A DNA stretch of 52,904 bases from Chloroflexota bacterium. GTDB lineage: Bacteria; Chloroflexota; Dormibacteria; CF-121. The DNA is taken from contig VBID01000119.1 of the NCBI GenBank assembly GCA_005880615.1, forward strand, positions 1 through 52,904, given 5' to 3'. Position 1 is the first letter of the stretch, and each line of letters starts with the position of its first letter. Below, in pieces: positions 32,924 to 42,800 of this stretch. The position numbers were made by a program, and so were the translations under genes. The notes beneath the pieces were generated by a model. The model was not told the DNA's origin. It saw only the letters and a list, made by a program, of their open reading frames with translations, and searched no databases.

Positions 32924-34398
32924 AGGTGGTCGAGCGCGGGACGGCAACCAAAGCTGAGACCCTGAAGATGTTCATCGGCGGCCAGTGGGTCGGGTCCGAG
33001 AGTGGCGAGACCTTCGCCGCCACCAGCCCCGGCAGCGGAGAAACGATCGCCAGCATTCCGAAAGGGACGCGCCAGGATGCCCAACACGCGGTGGAGGCCG
33101 CCCACCGGGCGCGCGAGGCCATGGCCCGGCTGGGCGCTTTCGAACGGGCCAGGCTGCTGCACCGGGTGGGCGATGTGATGGAGCACCGGCGCGACGACCT
33201 GGCGCGCTGGCTGACCCTCGACCAGGGCAAGCCCTACAAGGCGGAGGCCCAGGGCGAGGTGTCGGAGGCCATCGAGTACTTCCGGATCGCCGCCGAAGAC
33301 GTGAAGCGCCTGGAAACCAGCGTCATCCCCTCGATGAGCCCCCAGAAGCTGGTGTTCACCCTGCGGGTGCCGCGCGGCGTCTACGGCATCATCACCCCCT
33401 GGAACTGGCCCCTGACCATGGCCACCGAATTCATCGCGCCGGCGCTGGCCGGCGGGAACACGGTGGTCTGGTCGCCGGCCTCCAGCACCTCGGCCATCTC
33501 GGTAAAGCTGGCCGAGTGCCTGGCCGAGGCCGACCTGCCCCCCGGTGCCTTCAACCTGGTGACCGGCCCCGGTTCGGTGGTCGGCGATGAGATCGCCGGC
33601 CATGCCCAGGTTGCCGGCGTCGGCTTCGTCGGCTCGACCGAGACCGGACACCTGGTGGCCAGGCGGGCGGCCGGGAAGCACACCATGCTCGAGATGGGCG
33701 GCAACGGCCCGATCATCATCTTCAAAGACGCCAACCTGGACAAGGCCGTGGCCGGCACCATCGTCGGCTGTTACCTGTGCGCCGGCCAGAGCTGCACCGC
33801 GGGCGAGCGGATCCTGGTCGAGGCGTCGGCCCAGGACGAGTTCATCGCCAAACTGACGGCGGCCGTGGCTGGGCTCCGCCTGGGCGATCCCTTCGACGAC
33901 GAGACCACGCTGGGGCCGCTGAACAACGAGGAGACCGCCCGCAAGATGGACGAGCACATCGCCGACGCGACGGACCGCGGCGCCAAGATCGTCAGCGGTG
34001 GCAAGCGCGGAGAGAACTTTCCCACGCGGTTGTACTACCAGGCCACCATCCTGCGGGACGTCACCCCGCAGATGCGGGTCAGCCAGGAAGAGACCTTCGG
34101 CCCCATCGCGCCCATCATCCGGTTCGCGACCGAAGACGAGGCCCTGCGGATCGCCAACGACTCCCCCTACGGCCTGCTGGGCGCCGTCTACACGCGCGAT
34201 ATCGCCCGCGCGCTCCGGTTTGCCGAACGGCTGGAGACCGGCTGGGTCAACATCAACGAGTCGTCGAACTACTGGGAAGCCCACATCCCGTTTGGCGGGC
34301 GGGCCGGCAAAGATAGCGGCCTGGGCCGGGTGGGCGGCCACTTCGCCCTCGAGCAGATGACCGATCTGAAAACGGTGATCATCGACAAGGAGGACTGA
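32920..34398 (+). CDS. Aldehyde dehydrogenase (NAD(P)+-dependent family)
   Basis: 492 residues, ordinary length. Landmarks: YGIITPWNWPLTMATEFIAPALAGGNTVVWSPAS (catalytic Asn in PWNWPL), FVGSTETGHLVARRA, LEMGGNGPIIIFKDANLDKAV (general base Glu near 257), GQSCTAGERILVE (catalytic Cys near 291) and EETFGPIAPIIRF. The catalytic Cys-Asn-Glu set is complete. The substrate may be a betaine aldehyde-like, methylated or short-chain aldehyde; formaldehyde or methylmalonate-semialdehyde variants cannot be distinguished. It begins with ATGA overlapping the preceding stop and is the last clear member of the rightward C1 operon. Together with the iron ADH it suggests oxidation of an alcohol-bearing substrate. 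Confidence 0.95.
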   Translation: MKVVERGTATKAETLKMFIGGQWVGSESGETFAATSPGSGETIASIPKGTRQDAQHAVEAAHRAREAMARLGAFERARLLHRVGDVMEHRRDDLARWLTLDQGKPYKAEAQGEVSEAIEYFRIAAEDVKRLETSVIPSMSPQKLVFTLRVPRGVYGIITPWNWPLTMATEFIAPALAGGNTVVWSPASSTSAISVKLAECLAEADLPPGAFNLVTGPGSVVGDEIAGHAQVAGVGFVGSTETGHLVARRAAGKHTMLEMGGNGPIIIFKDANLDKAVAGTIVGCYLCAGQSCTAGERILVEASAQDEFIAKLTAAVAGLRLGDPFDDETTLGPLNNEETARKMDEHIADATDRGAKIVSGGKRGENFPTRLYYQATILRDVTPQMRVSQEETFGPIAPIIRFATEDEALRIANDSPYGLLGAVYTRDIARALRFAERLETGWVNINESSNYWEAHIPFGGRAGKDSGLGRVGGHFALEQMTDLKTVIIDKED

Positions 34399-34403
34399 GC
34401 CTG
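34387..34403 (+). promoter_or_regulatory. Shine-Dalgarno AAGGAGG supporting a CTG start
   Basis: A full AAGGAGG at 34387-34393 lies in the last codons of the aldehyde dehydrogenase gene. The CTG at 34401-34403 is 7 nt downstream, the ideal spacing; another CTG at 34395-34397 overlaps the ALDH stop as CTGA but is too close. No ATG, GTG or TTG is in frame until the GTG at 34494, inside conserved sequence. The site supports CTG initiation of the nucleotidyltransferase-like gene. Confidence 0.6.
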
Positions 34404-35168
34404 ACGGTCAACGGCACCCCCCGCGAGGACATCGTCGATGAAGCCAGGCGGATCGGTGAGGTCGCGGCCGAGCGGCAGGTTGCGGTCAAGCTGGTGGGCG
34501 GCGCGGGTGTCCGCCTCCACTCGGCCAGCGCCGAGCACGCGCCGCTGCGGCGTAAATACGGCGATCTCGACTTCGTGGTCACGTCGAAGCAGCGCGGTGC
34601 GGTCCAGAAGCTGTTCGAGGCACTCGGCTACCAGGGCGACCTGCGCTTCAATACCCTCAACGGCGCCCAGCGCCTCCTCTACCTGGACGCCGAGAACGGC
34701 CGCCAGGTCGACATCTTCGTAGACGTGATGCGCATGTGCCACGTCCTCGACCTCCGAAACCGCCTCGGCGGGGTCGGACCCAGCCTGCTGCCGGCCGACC
34801 TGCTGCTGAGCAAGATGCAGATCTACGAGATCAACCAGAAGGACCTGGTGGACATCGTGGCCCTGCTCATCGACCACGACGTGGCGGATCACGACGACGA
34901 CGCCATCAACGCGACCTACCTGGCGAAGCTCACCGCCGAGGACTGGGGGTTGTACCGGACGCTGCAGCTGAACCACGAGCGGGCCCGCTCCATGGTCAAA
35001 GACATGGCGGTCCCCCAGGACATCATCCTCCAGCGGCTGGACGCGCTCTGGGACCGCATCGAGTCCGCCTCGAAGTCGTTGAAATGGAAACTCCGCGCCC
35101 GCGTGGGCGACCGGATGAACTGGTACGAATTACCCGAAGAAGTCCGCCAGCCCTACCAGCCCGAATAG
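34401..35168 (+). CDS. Nucleotidyltransferase-like protein with CTG start
   Basis: 255 residues if started at the CTG at 34401; the first canonical start (GTG at 34494) would cut off the GG loop. The nucleotidyltransferase pattern is present: GGAG at 33-36, paired acidic residues D55-x-D57 in KYGDLDFVV, and a third Asp in QVDIFVD (residues 104-108), followed by LPADLLLSKMQIYEINQKDLVDIVALL, which is common in MNT-like and AbiEii-type nucleotidyltransferase-fold proteins. The C-terminal part is helical and basic. The reaction and target are unknown; a tRNA or protein NMP-transfer role is possible. It directly follows the ALDH gene and may be translated from the same mRNA. No HEPN partner is adjacent. 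Confidence 0.65.
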   Translation: MTVNGTPREDIVDEARRIGEVAAERQVAVKLVGGAGVRLHSASAEHAPLRRKYGDLDFVVTSKQRGAVQKLFEALGYQGDLRFNTLNGAQRLLYLDAENGRQVDIFVDVMRMCHVLDLRNRLGGVGPSLLPADLLLSKMQIYEINQKDLVDIVALLIDHDVADHDDDAINATYLAKLTAEDWGLYRTLQLNHERARSMVKDMAVPQDIILQRLDALWDRIESASKSLKWKLRARVGDRMNWYELPEEVRQPYQPE

Positions 35169-35283
35169 CCGGGGAGAAGGTCGCTCTCCGCTCCCCTCTC
35201 TACGAGGAAGACGGTCCGGAGAAACGACATCGCCGGCCCAGTCTCTCGGCCCTGATCACCATCGCCGAGATCGGAACTCGACC

Positions 35284-35709
35284 TCAGATTGACAACCAGA
35301 GGAGGACCGGCCTCTCCTGGGCACGGGCGCGGCGGGCGATTGTGCGGATCGCCGTCAGAGCCGTGCTCGCCGCGGCGCGGCTTGGTCCGGGTTCGGCCGC
35401 CCATTCCGGAGTCTCGGCCCAGCGCCGCGCGACCTCGACGCTCGCAGTGTCGGACAGCGCGGCGAGTTGGTCGACCAGGGTGGGAGGGAGCTGAAAGAGC
35501 CAGGGACCTTCTGTTGTCTTCTCCCCGAGCGGCATCATCCGGTCGAAGTCCAGTTCGTGGTCACCCAGGATGGCGTCGAGCTGCAGAACCTTGACAATCT
35601 CGACGCTCTTGAGCTGCGCCGTGGGGAACCTCGAGGCGGGGCCCAGCCGCAAATCCGCCGCCAGGGCCTCCTGCGGGGTGGCGATAAAGAAGTCGGTGAG
35701 GATGCCCAT
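35284..35709 (-). CDS. Hypothetical protein downstream of the pentapeptide-repeat gene
   Basis: 141 residues from the ATG at 35709, 5 nt after the pentapeptide-gene stop; a longer reading from 35754 overlaps that gene. The N-terminus MGILTDFFIATPQEALAADL is followed by QLKSVEIVKVLQLDAILGDHELDFDRM, a short conserved-looking WLFQLPPTLVDQLAALSD and an Ala/Arg-rich helical end. No membrane segment and no Cys. I do not recognise the family. Its place as third gene after the RHS protein suggests a second immunity or accessory protein, by inference. A convergent gene lies 115 nt away. Confidence 0.55.
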   Translation of the reverse strand: MGILTDFFIATPQEALAADLRLGPASRFPTAQLKSVEIVKVLQLDAILGDHELDFDRMMPLGEKTTEGPWLFQLPPTLVDQLAALSDTASVEVARRWAETPEWAAEPGPSRAAASTALTAIRTIARRARAQERPVLLWLSI

Positions 35710-35714
35710 GGCGC

Positions 35715-36485
35715 TCAGCCACCCGGCCGGACTTCGGTACTGAGCATCGCCCAAATTCGCTCCCGGACCTGGGCGGGGACCGTCCCGGGTAGGTCACGGC
35801 GGGTAAAGATCGTCTCTTGCTCATCGTAGCCTCGGATGCTGTAGAACGACAGCATCGATTCCGCCAGGGCCCGTGCGGATGGATCCGGCCACTGTTCGAT
35901 CTCACGCCGCGCGGCCCCGATCCGAGCCGGCGCCTGCGGAACCCGGACGTAGGCATCGTCCTCCGGCATGAGCTGGGCGTCGACATCGATTCCCCGGACA
36001 AACTCGACACCCATCAACTCCGCCGCCCGAAAGTCGTTCCCGTACACGGCGTTTCGACTGCGGCCCAGATCCTCCGTACGAGCAGGCGGGAAGGGCCGGC
36101 CGCTCACGACCATCTCGCGGAGGGGCCCGGCAAAGTGACAGTCGATAAACTCGGTGACAAAACACAACCACCCATCCAGGCGGGCGCCGTCGAACCGGCA
36201 GCCTTCAAAGCGAGCGGCTCCTGGGCGCACGCCGCGGAGATCGGCACCGTCGAAGCGGCATCGAAGATAGGTCGAGGGGGGCGAGGCCAGGCCGAGGTTG
36301 CCGTTGGCCAGGTGAGCCCGGCTGAAGTCGCAGTCGATGAAGCTGGATTGTTCCACCTGCAGGTGCCTGATTCGGAGCCCGCTGAAGTCCACGCTGGTCA
36401 CCGAGGCGCCGCGGAAGATAGCGCCATCATAAGCAGGAGTGAACCGCCCACCACGAAGTTCGGAGGAAATGACTGGCGCCGGCAC
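35715..36485 (-). CDS. Pentapeptide-repeat protein, candidate immunity protein for the RHS toxin
   Basis: 256 residues from a GTG at 36485, only 3 nt after the RHS stop (TGA-TTC-GTG), which implies translational coupling. The N-terminal ~130 residues show pentapeptide-repeat periodicity around central F/L residues (GAIFRGASVTSVDFSGL, SSFIDCDFSRAHLANGNL, CRFDGADLRGV, CRFDGARLDGWL, CHFAG); the C-terminal ~100 residues are acidic and helical (YVRVPQAPARIGAARREIEQWPDPSARALAES). Pentapeptide proteins such as MfpA and Qnr mimic DNA and protect gyrase. Immunity to a DNA-targeting toxin by DNA mimicry would fit this gene's position, but this is inference; it could also be an unrelated repeat protein. 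Confidence 0.7.
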   Translation of the reverse strand: MPAPVISSELRGGRFTPAYDGAIFRGASVTSVDFSGLRIRHLQVEQSSFIDCDFSRAHLANGNLGLASPPSTYLRCRFDGADLRGVRPGAARFEGCRFDGARLDGWLCFVTEFIDCHFAGPLREMVVSGRPFPPARTEDLGRSRNAVYGNDFRAAELMGVEFVRGIDVDAQLMPEDDAYVRVPQAPARIGAARREIEQWPDPSARALAESMLSFYSIRGYDEQETIFTRRDLPGTVPAQVRERIWAMLSTEVRPGG

Positions 36486-36488
36486 GAA

Positions 36489-36880
36489 TCAAAGAACTAG
36501 CAGATACGTCACGATCTCCGCAATCAGGTAGAGCCCCCCTCGGGCCAGGTGGGCCGCGACGGCACCTGGCGTCGTCAGCTCGATGAGCAACTCGCCGATC
36601 GCGAAGTCCGGTCCGATGGTGTTGTAGACAAAGCCGAGCGCTTCGAGGTCGGCCGCCACCGCCCGGTGAATGGCCGTCCCGAGGTACATTCGCTCCAACC
36701 ACGGAGCGCGCTGGAGCGCCTCGAGCTCGCCCTGTCTGAGATAGCCGAGGAGATGCTCCTTCCCCAGGTCGGCGTGCATCTGGCCGAACTGCCGAACCAT
36801 CTGCGCCTCTTCGGAGAGGGCCGATTCCTCGAGCTCCCCCTCGACGACCAGGGTCTCCTCCTCCTCCACCAAGTCCTGGG
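36489..36880 (-). other. C-terminal toxin-like tip of the RHS protein
   Basis: About 130 residues after the DPSG motif. An acidic linker (VEEEETLVVEGELEESALSEE) is followed by helices and the segment GTAIHRAVAADLEALGFVYN, GPDFAIGELLIELTTPGAVAAH and a hydrophobic LYLIAEIVTYLLVL end. The D...E-x-T arrangement after a helix resembles restriction-endonuclease-like toxin tips recalled from other RHS proteins, with PD-(D/E)xK-type residues, so a DNase is plausible. Without structure this is inference. The position after the DPSG site and before a coupled small gene is the usual toxin-immunity layout. Confidence 0.5.
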
Positions 36881-39800
36881 CTCCGGAGGGGTCGCGCCGG
36901 TTGGTCGGATCGTTATCGACATAGGGATAGGGATTCGGATGAAGCACCGGGTCCTCGCTGAGGAAGCGACCCACACGGGGGTCGTAGTAGCGGGCGCGCA
37001 GGTACAGCAAGCCCGCGTGGGCGTCATACTCGCGACCGGTAAATGTGAACGGGTTGGCCACCGCCCCAGTGGAAGCGGTCGGAGCGCCAAACGCGTCGTA
37101 CGCGTAGGTCGCGACCACCGCCCCGGTCTCGTCGGTCAGGGCCGTCGTGCTGTTGAGCCCGTCCTTGAGATAGAAGTAGCGGTGACCGCCCCGCGCCATC
37201 TGCAGGATGTTGTCCTGGGCCAGGCCATTGGTGTACGACGCCACCCGGTTGCCGGCGCCGTCGTATTCGAGGTCGACGGCGTCGCCATCGTAGACAAAGG
37301 CACGCGCGCCGGAGCCATCGGTCACGCCGACACGGCGGCCCAGCGGGTCGTACGCAAAGCGCTCGGTGCTGCCGTCCGGAAGGTGGATAGCCAGCAGCTG
37401 ATGTCGCGCGTTCCAGTCATAGGCGGTCACCGCCCCAGTGGCCCGATTGGTGCGCGTCAGTATGTCGCCCTCGTGGTCGTAGGTGTAGGTGTTCTGTGCG
37501 TCCTGGGCGAGGCGCTCGGCCGCGTCGTACGTGTACCCGCCCGCGGGCGTCGTAGGTGAACTGACGACGTTGCCGCCGGCGTCGTACGCCCAGGTTTGCG
37601 TGTTCCCGCCGGTGCTCGCCGAGACCAGCTGGCCGGCCACGTCGTAGCCGTACGTGGTCGGGCCGGTCGCGCCGTTCGCCGTGGCGCTGGCCCGCAGGCC
37701 GTTCACGGTGTAGGTGTAGGTCACGCCGCCCAGGACGGTGGTGCCCTGGGTCGCGATCCGGCTGGTCAGATCCGAGCCGCTGAAGGTCAGGGTGTCGGTG
37801 ACACCGTTGGGCCGAGCCAGCGTCGTCAGCTGGGAGGCGGCGCTGTAGCCGAAGGTGAACGACCCCTGGGCTGGGTCCGTGATCCCGGTCAGCCGGCCGA
37901 GCCCGTCGTAGCGATAGCTGGTGCTGCCCTCGGGACCGATGAGCTGGGTGCGCAGGCCGAGCTTGTCGTAGGCATACTGCAGCGTCACCGTGGGGATAGG
38001 CGCGATCCCGCTCGAGGTCTGGGCGGTCACCCGACCGGCATCGTCGTATTGCAGCTGCACGATGGCGGTCCCGTTGGTCAGTGAGGTTGGCCGATGCAGG
38101 GGGTCGTAGGTGATGGTGGCGACATCGCTCCCCGGCATCACCATCCTGGCCAGCTTGCCGTCGACGTCGTAGGTGTAGGTGATCTGCCGTCCGTCGCGAT
38201 CCGTCTGGCTATCCAGGCGGCCGGCGGCGTCGTAGTGGTAGGTCCTGGTCTGACCCAGCGGATCGGTCTCGCTCAGCTCGTGACCGAAGGCGTCGTACGT
38301 GAACCGCCGGCTTTGGCCGTTGCCGTCGGTGATGCTGGTCATGTTGCCGGCGGCGTCGTAGGTGAAGCTCGTCGTCGAGGGACGCGCATCGGTGATCCCC
38401 GTCACCTGGCCGGCACTGTTGATCTGGACCGAGGCGGCGTTGCCCGCCGGGTCGACCGTCCCAGACAGGTGTCCCGCCGTGTCGTAGGTCAGGTGCTCGG
38501 TGCGGCCAGAGGGGTCGGTGATCGACGACATGCGGCCGGTGCTGTCGCGCGTATAGCTGAACGAGGTGCCGTCGGCGCGCTGGACCTTGAGCACGTTGCC
38601 GCGGCTGTCCCGGGTGAGCTGCATCAGGAGCGCCCCACCCGGTCCGGAAGCGGCGCTCAGCTGGCCAAAGGTGTCGTACTGGAATGTCGTGGTGTTGCCA
38701 TCGGCGTCGGTCGTCGAGGTCAGGTTGCCGCTGGCGTCGTACGTCGCCGACGACGTGTGCCCGAGCGGGTCGGTCCGGCTGAGCTCGTGGCCCACGGCGT
38801 CGTACGTGAACGTCGTCGTCAGGGTCCGCCCGCCGAAGACCTGGCTCTGTTTGACCAGGTCACCCAGGTCGTCGAAGGTTTCGATGGTGGTCAGGCTCCC
38901 GTTCGGGTCGACGATCGTCTGCGTATGGTTGGCCACGTCGTCGGTGACTTGGGTGACATTGCCGGCGCCGTCGATCACCTGGGACAGCCGCCCGGTGTTG
39001 GGGTCGTAGACCTGTTGTTGCACCGGCCGAGTCGACCCTGGCCCGGTCACGCCCAGCAGGTCGTGGTTGGCGTCGTAGGTCAGCGTGAAAGCGTTGCCGT
39101 TGGCGTCCCGGTAGGTCCCGAGATCGCCGGCACTGGAGTAGGTGTAAGCAAGCCGCTGGCCGCCGGGCCCCGCAATGGCGGTGATCCGGTTCTGGCTGTC
39201 GCGGGTGAAGCTGATGGATGACCCGGTGGACGAGTGCAGCCCGCCGTTATCGACACTCAGCGTGTTGCCGTTGCGGTCGGTCTCCGACACCAATCCGCTG
39301 TCGACGTCGAGCAGGATCTGGCGCCCGTCACGCGTCGTCAGCAGGAAACGGGTCGGGTTGTAGAGGTTGAAGTTGCTGTCGTAGAGGTTGCCGTCGAAGC
39401 CGTAGATGACACTCTGGTCACCGGCCACGGCCAGGGTCGAGGTGATCCCCAGCCCGGCCCGGGCCGTGAAGCCCGAGGTCCCCTCCCAGTAGAAGAGCAC
39501 GCTGCCGCCGGCGGGCGTGAAGTCGAAGATCTCGTCATGGCCGTCGGGGAAGGCGACGGTGACGGAGTGCGGGGCCGAGCTCTTGAACCCGTAATTGCAG
39601 AGCCCGAACACACAGCTGGTCGGGTACTCGGACCAGCCGCCGTCCCCCAGGGCACGGTTACTGCGCAGCTGGAAGTTCGAGACGCTCAGGTGCCAGCCGA
39701 TGCCGAAGTCGCCATTGCTCTTGTCGGCGCTGTCGAAGACGCGGCGGACCTGCATCAGGAAGCCGCTGACGGGCACGTTGAGGTCCAGGTAGGTGCTCAC

Positions 39801-42800
39801 ATAGCGGCCCAGCTTGAGCTGGCCGGCCACGCTCACGGTCGTGGTGACGGTCTGGGTTCCGCCGCCGCTGGCGGTGCCGGAGACAGCGACGAGGTAGGTC
39901 CCGTTGGGCAGCAGCGTGGGATCGAGGGTGGCCAGGGTGGCAGGTGGCGTACCCGTCCCGCTGCCAATGGTCCTCGATGCACCACCGGCCGCCGGCGTCA
40001 CCGTCACGCTCCAGCTGGCGATGCTCTGGCCGGTCGGCGCCGTGAAGCCGGCAGTTACGGGCAGCGGACCGGTCACCACGGTCCCATCAGCTGGTGTGGA
40101 CGGTGCAATCGTCGGAGGGGCCTGGGCAGCCGTGCCGCCGCCGCTGCCCACGACGACCCGGGTCACGGCCGCTGCCGACCCGCCCGTGCTCGAGGTGGCC
40201 GATATGGTGATGGCGTAGGTGCCGCTCGACCGGTTGGCCGGGTTGAAGGTGGCCAGCGGTGCCGGCGGATTCCCGCTCCCGGAGGCTAGCGTCTCCGACG
40301 TCCCGCTGGGGAGCAGCTGGTCCGCCACCGACCAGCTGGCGATGGTCGACCCCGGCGCCGCGGTGATGCTGGCGTTGACCGGCGTGGACGCGGCCACGCT
40401 GGTCCCATCGGCCGGCGACAGGTTGGAGATCGACGGAGGTGATGTGCCCGAGGGCGGGGGCGGCGGTGGCGGCGGCACCGGGATCTTCCAGGTCAGGCTG
40501 AGCTGGTTGGAGACCGCTTGCAACCCGCTGACGAAGGCGATGGCATCGATGGTGTCCGTCCCGGCGTTCAGGCCAACGTAGGACAGCGTCACCACCCCGG
40601 CGCTGTTCGTGGTGCCGTTGACGTGCTGCGTGTTGGCCCCGAACACGCCCAGCGTCACCGCCAGGCTGGGCACCGGTTGGCCAGAGCCGTCCAGGGCCGT
40701 GACGATCAGCCGTTGCGTCTGGCCAACCGTGGCCCCGGGCAGGGTGGTGGGTGCCAGCGAGAGCGCGATGGCGGGCGGCAGCGGAGTATTGATCGCCGCG
40801 CCGCCGCCACCGATTCGGGTCCAGGACTGCGACTCGTTGCCCCGGCAGGCCAGGTCGAACCCGAAGGTGTTCAGGATCTGTCCGGTGTCCTTGAACGTCG
40901 TGGTCACCCCGCCCTGGGTCACGTTCACCGCCGGGATGACCCCGTCGTTGCCGCCACAGCCGCTGAAGTCGGACGTATCGAAGTTGAAGAAGGCGGTCTG
41001 GGTCAAGATCAGGATCTGGTGCGCCGGCAGCACCTGGCCGTGCGGCCAGATGTCGAAATGCGCCTGGCCCGGCAGGTCCACGGTAATACTGTCGAACGTC
41101 ATTGGGGTATCCGAGTTGTTATCGAGACGCAGGGCGCCGGCGTCGAATGGAGCGCCGCTGCCAATGAAGATCACGTTCGGCGACCCCGACCAGGGGAAGG
41201 GGAAGATGCTGCCCGCCGGGCGCAACCCGTCGGCGTAGCCGACGTACACGCTGAGCGGCGAGGTGTCGGGGGTGAAGGTCAGCTCCGTCAGCGTCAGGGA
41301 GAGCGTCCCGCCGCCGCATTCCGCGTAGTCCAGTTCGTATGGATAGGACGCGGCAGCGGGGAAGTGCACCGTCACGGCATGGGTGGCGGGCCCGGCTGGA
41401 GGGGCGGCCTGGTTCCAGGCTCCGACGAGCGGGTAGTTCTTGAACGGCGACGTGTTGGAGGCCGGCGCATTCTCGTAGGCGCCGCTGACCCGGGTCGCCC
41501 CACCCCCGATGCCGAGCAGGAAGGCATCGTCCGCCACCACGCCAAACGTCACGTCACCCGGCTTGGTGATGCTGAGGCTGGCGGTGAACACGGCGTCGAA
41601 GCTGCTCAGGCTGCCGAGGCCCGCCTGGACCCCATTGCCCTGGGCGATGATCGTTCCGGAGAAGTTGCCGACCTGATCCGTGGTGACGTCGGTGAACGGC
41701 CTCGTCGATGGGCCAACGCCCGAGATGTTGTGGTTGACGGTGCCGCTGGGTGGATTGAAGTCGATGGTGGGGAAGGTCTGACCGAATGCCGCCACGTCCC
41801 CGGGCTTGGCGATGACGCTACACGCCGACGCCGGCTCGGCGAAGAAGTTCCCCTCCGCGGGCGTCGTGCTGATGACCGCGACCGGCTTGATCCAGGCTAC
41901 GGTGGCGGTGTTCGAGTGGAGGACGAAGGCGCCATGCATAAAGGTCGCCTGGGCGACGTCGATGCCGGGGTTGGTGCCCAGGATCACGAAACCGGCCACC
42001 CCGTTGGCGTCGGTGGTCGCGGTTGCCGTGAGCGGGTTTGCGCCGCTGATGGCCAGGCTGACCGACTGGTTGGCCATCGGCGCGCCGTGCCGGTCGAACA
42101 ATGTCGCCGTCAACCCCTGGGTGGCGCCCACGAGATCGGGCCCGGCGCTCGCCGGCGCTAGTGTCAGCGTGGACCCGGCGAAGGTGGAAGAGACCTGGGT
42201 GGTGAAGTTGCTCGTGACGGGGCCGTAAGCGTTGTCGTTGGCATCGGTCCAGCTGACCGAGGCCGTATCCGTTAGCCCGCCCTCCGCCTGGCCGACCGGA
42301 ATGGCGAAAGTGGCCGTGGCCGTCGCGCCAGCGGTCGGGCTCAGGGTCGCCGGCACTCCGGTGACGGTCCCGGTGTCGCCACTGGGGACACTGTCCGTGA
42401 CCTGCAGCCCGCTGGCCGGCGCACCGCCACCGTTCTGCAGGGCCAGCGGGTAGGTCTGCGTGGTTCCCGCGTCGGCTTTGGCCGGGCCGCTCTTGGCAAC
42501 CGTGATGATGGGCAGGTGTTCGGTGGTCGCGCTCGCGGTCGTCGGCCCGGCCGTGACGGTTCCGGCCGAGCTGGTGCCGGTCGCCACCGCGGAGGCCACC
42601 AGCTGCAGGCCCTCGACGGCGTGCAGACGAGCCAGGTAATCGGCGTCCGACTCACCCTGCGCCTTGGCGCCGACCACGGGCACACGGTAGAGCGTCAACA
42701 CACTGGCGGAGGTCCCCGGCAGCACGGTGCCGACCGGCAGCCGCACCGTCGTCCCGTTCGGCAGCGAAACGAGGACCGCGACGCTGCCGGCCGTTCCGGA

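Noticed and set aside
36900-39200. Regularly spaced short repeats resembling a CRISPR-like array
   Set aside because: The repeats (for example the complement of TACGACGC and similar) are the codons of tandem YD repeats in the RHS protein, with protein-level rather than exact DNA conservation and no unique spacers of constant length.
40518-42161. 547-codon plus-strand ORF inside the RHS gene region
   Set aside because: Antisense of the RHS reading frame; composition is Arg/Gly/Asp-biased without domains.
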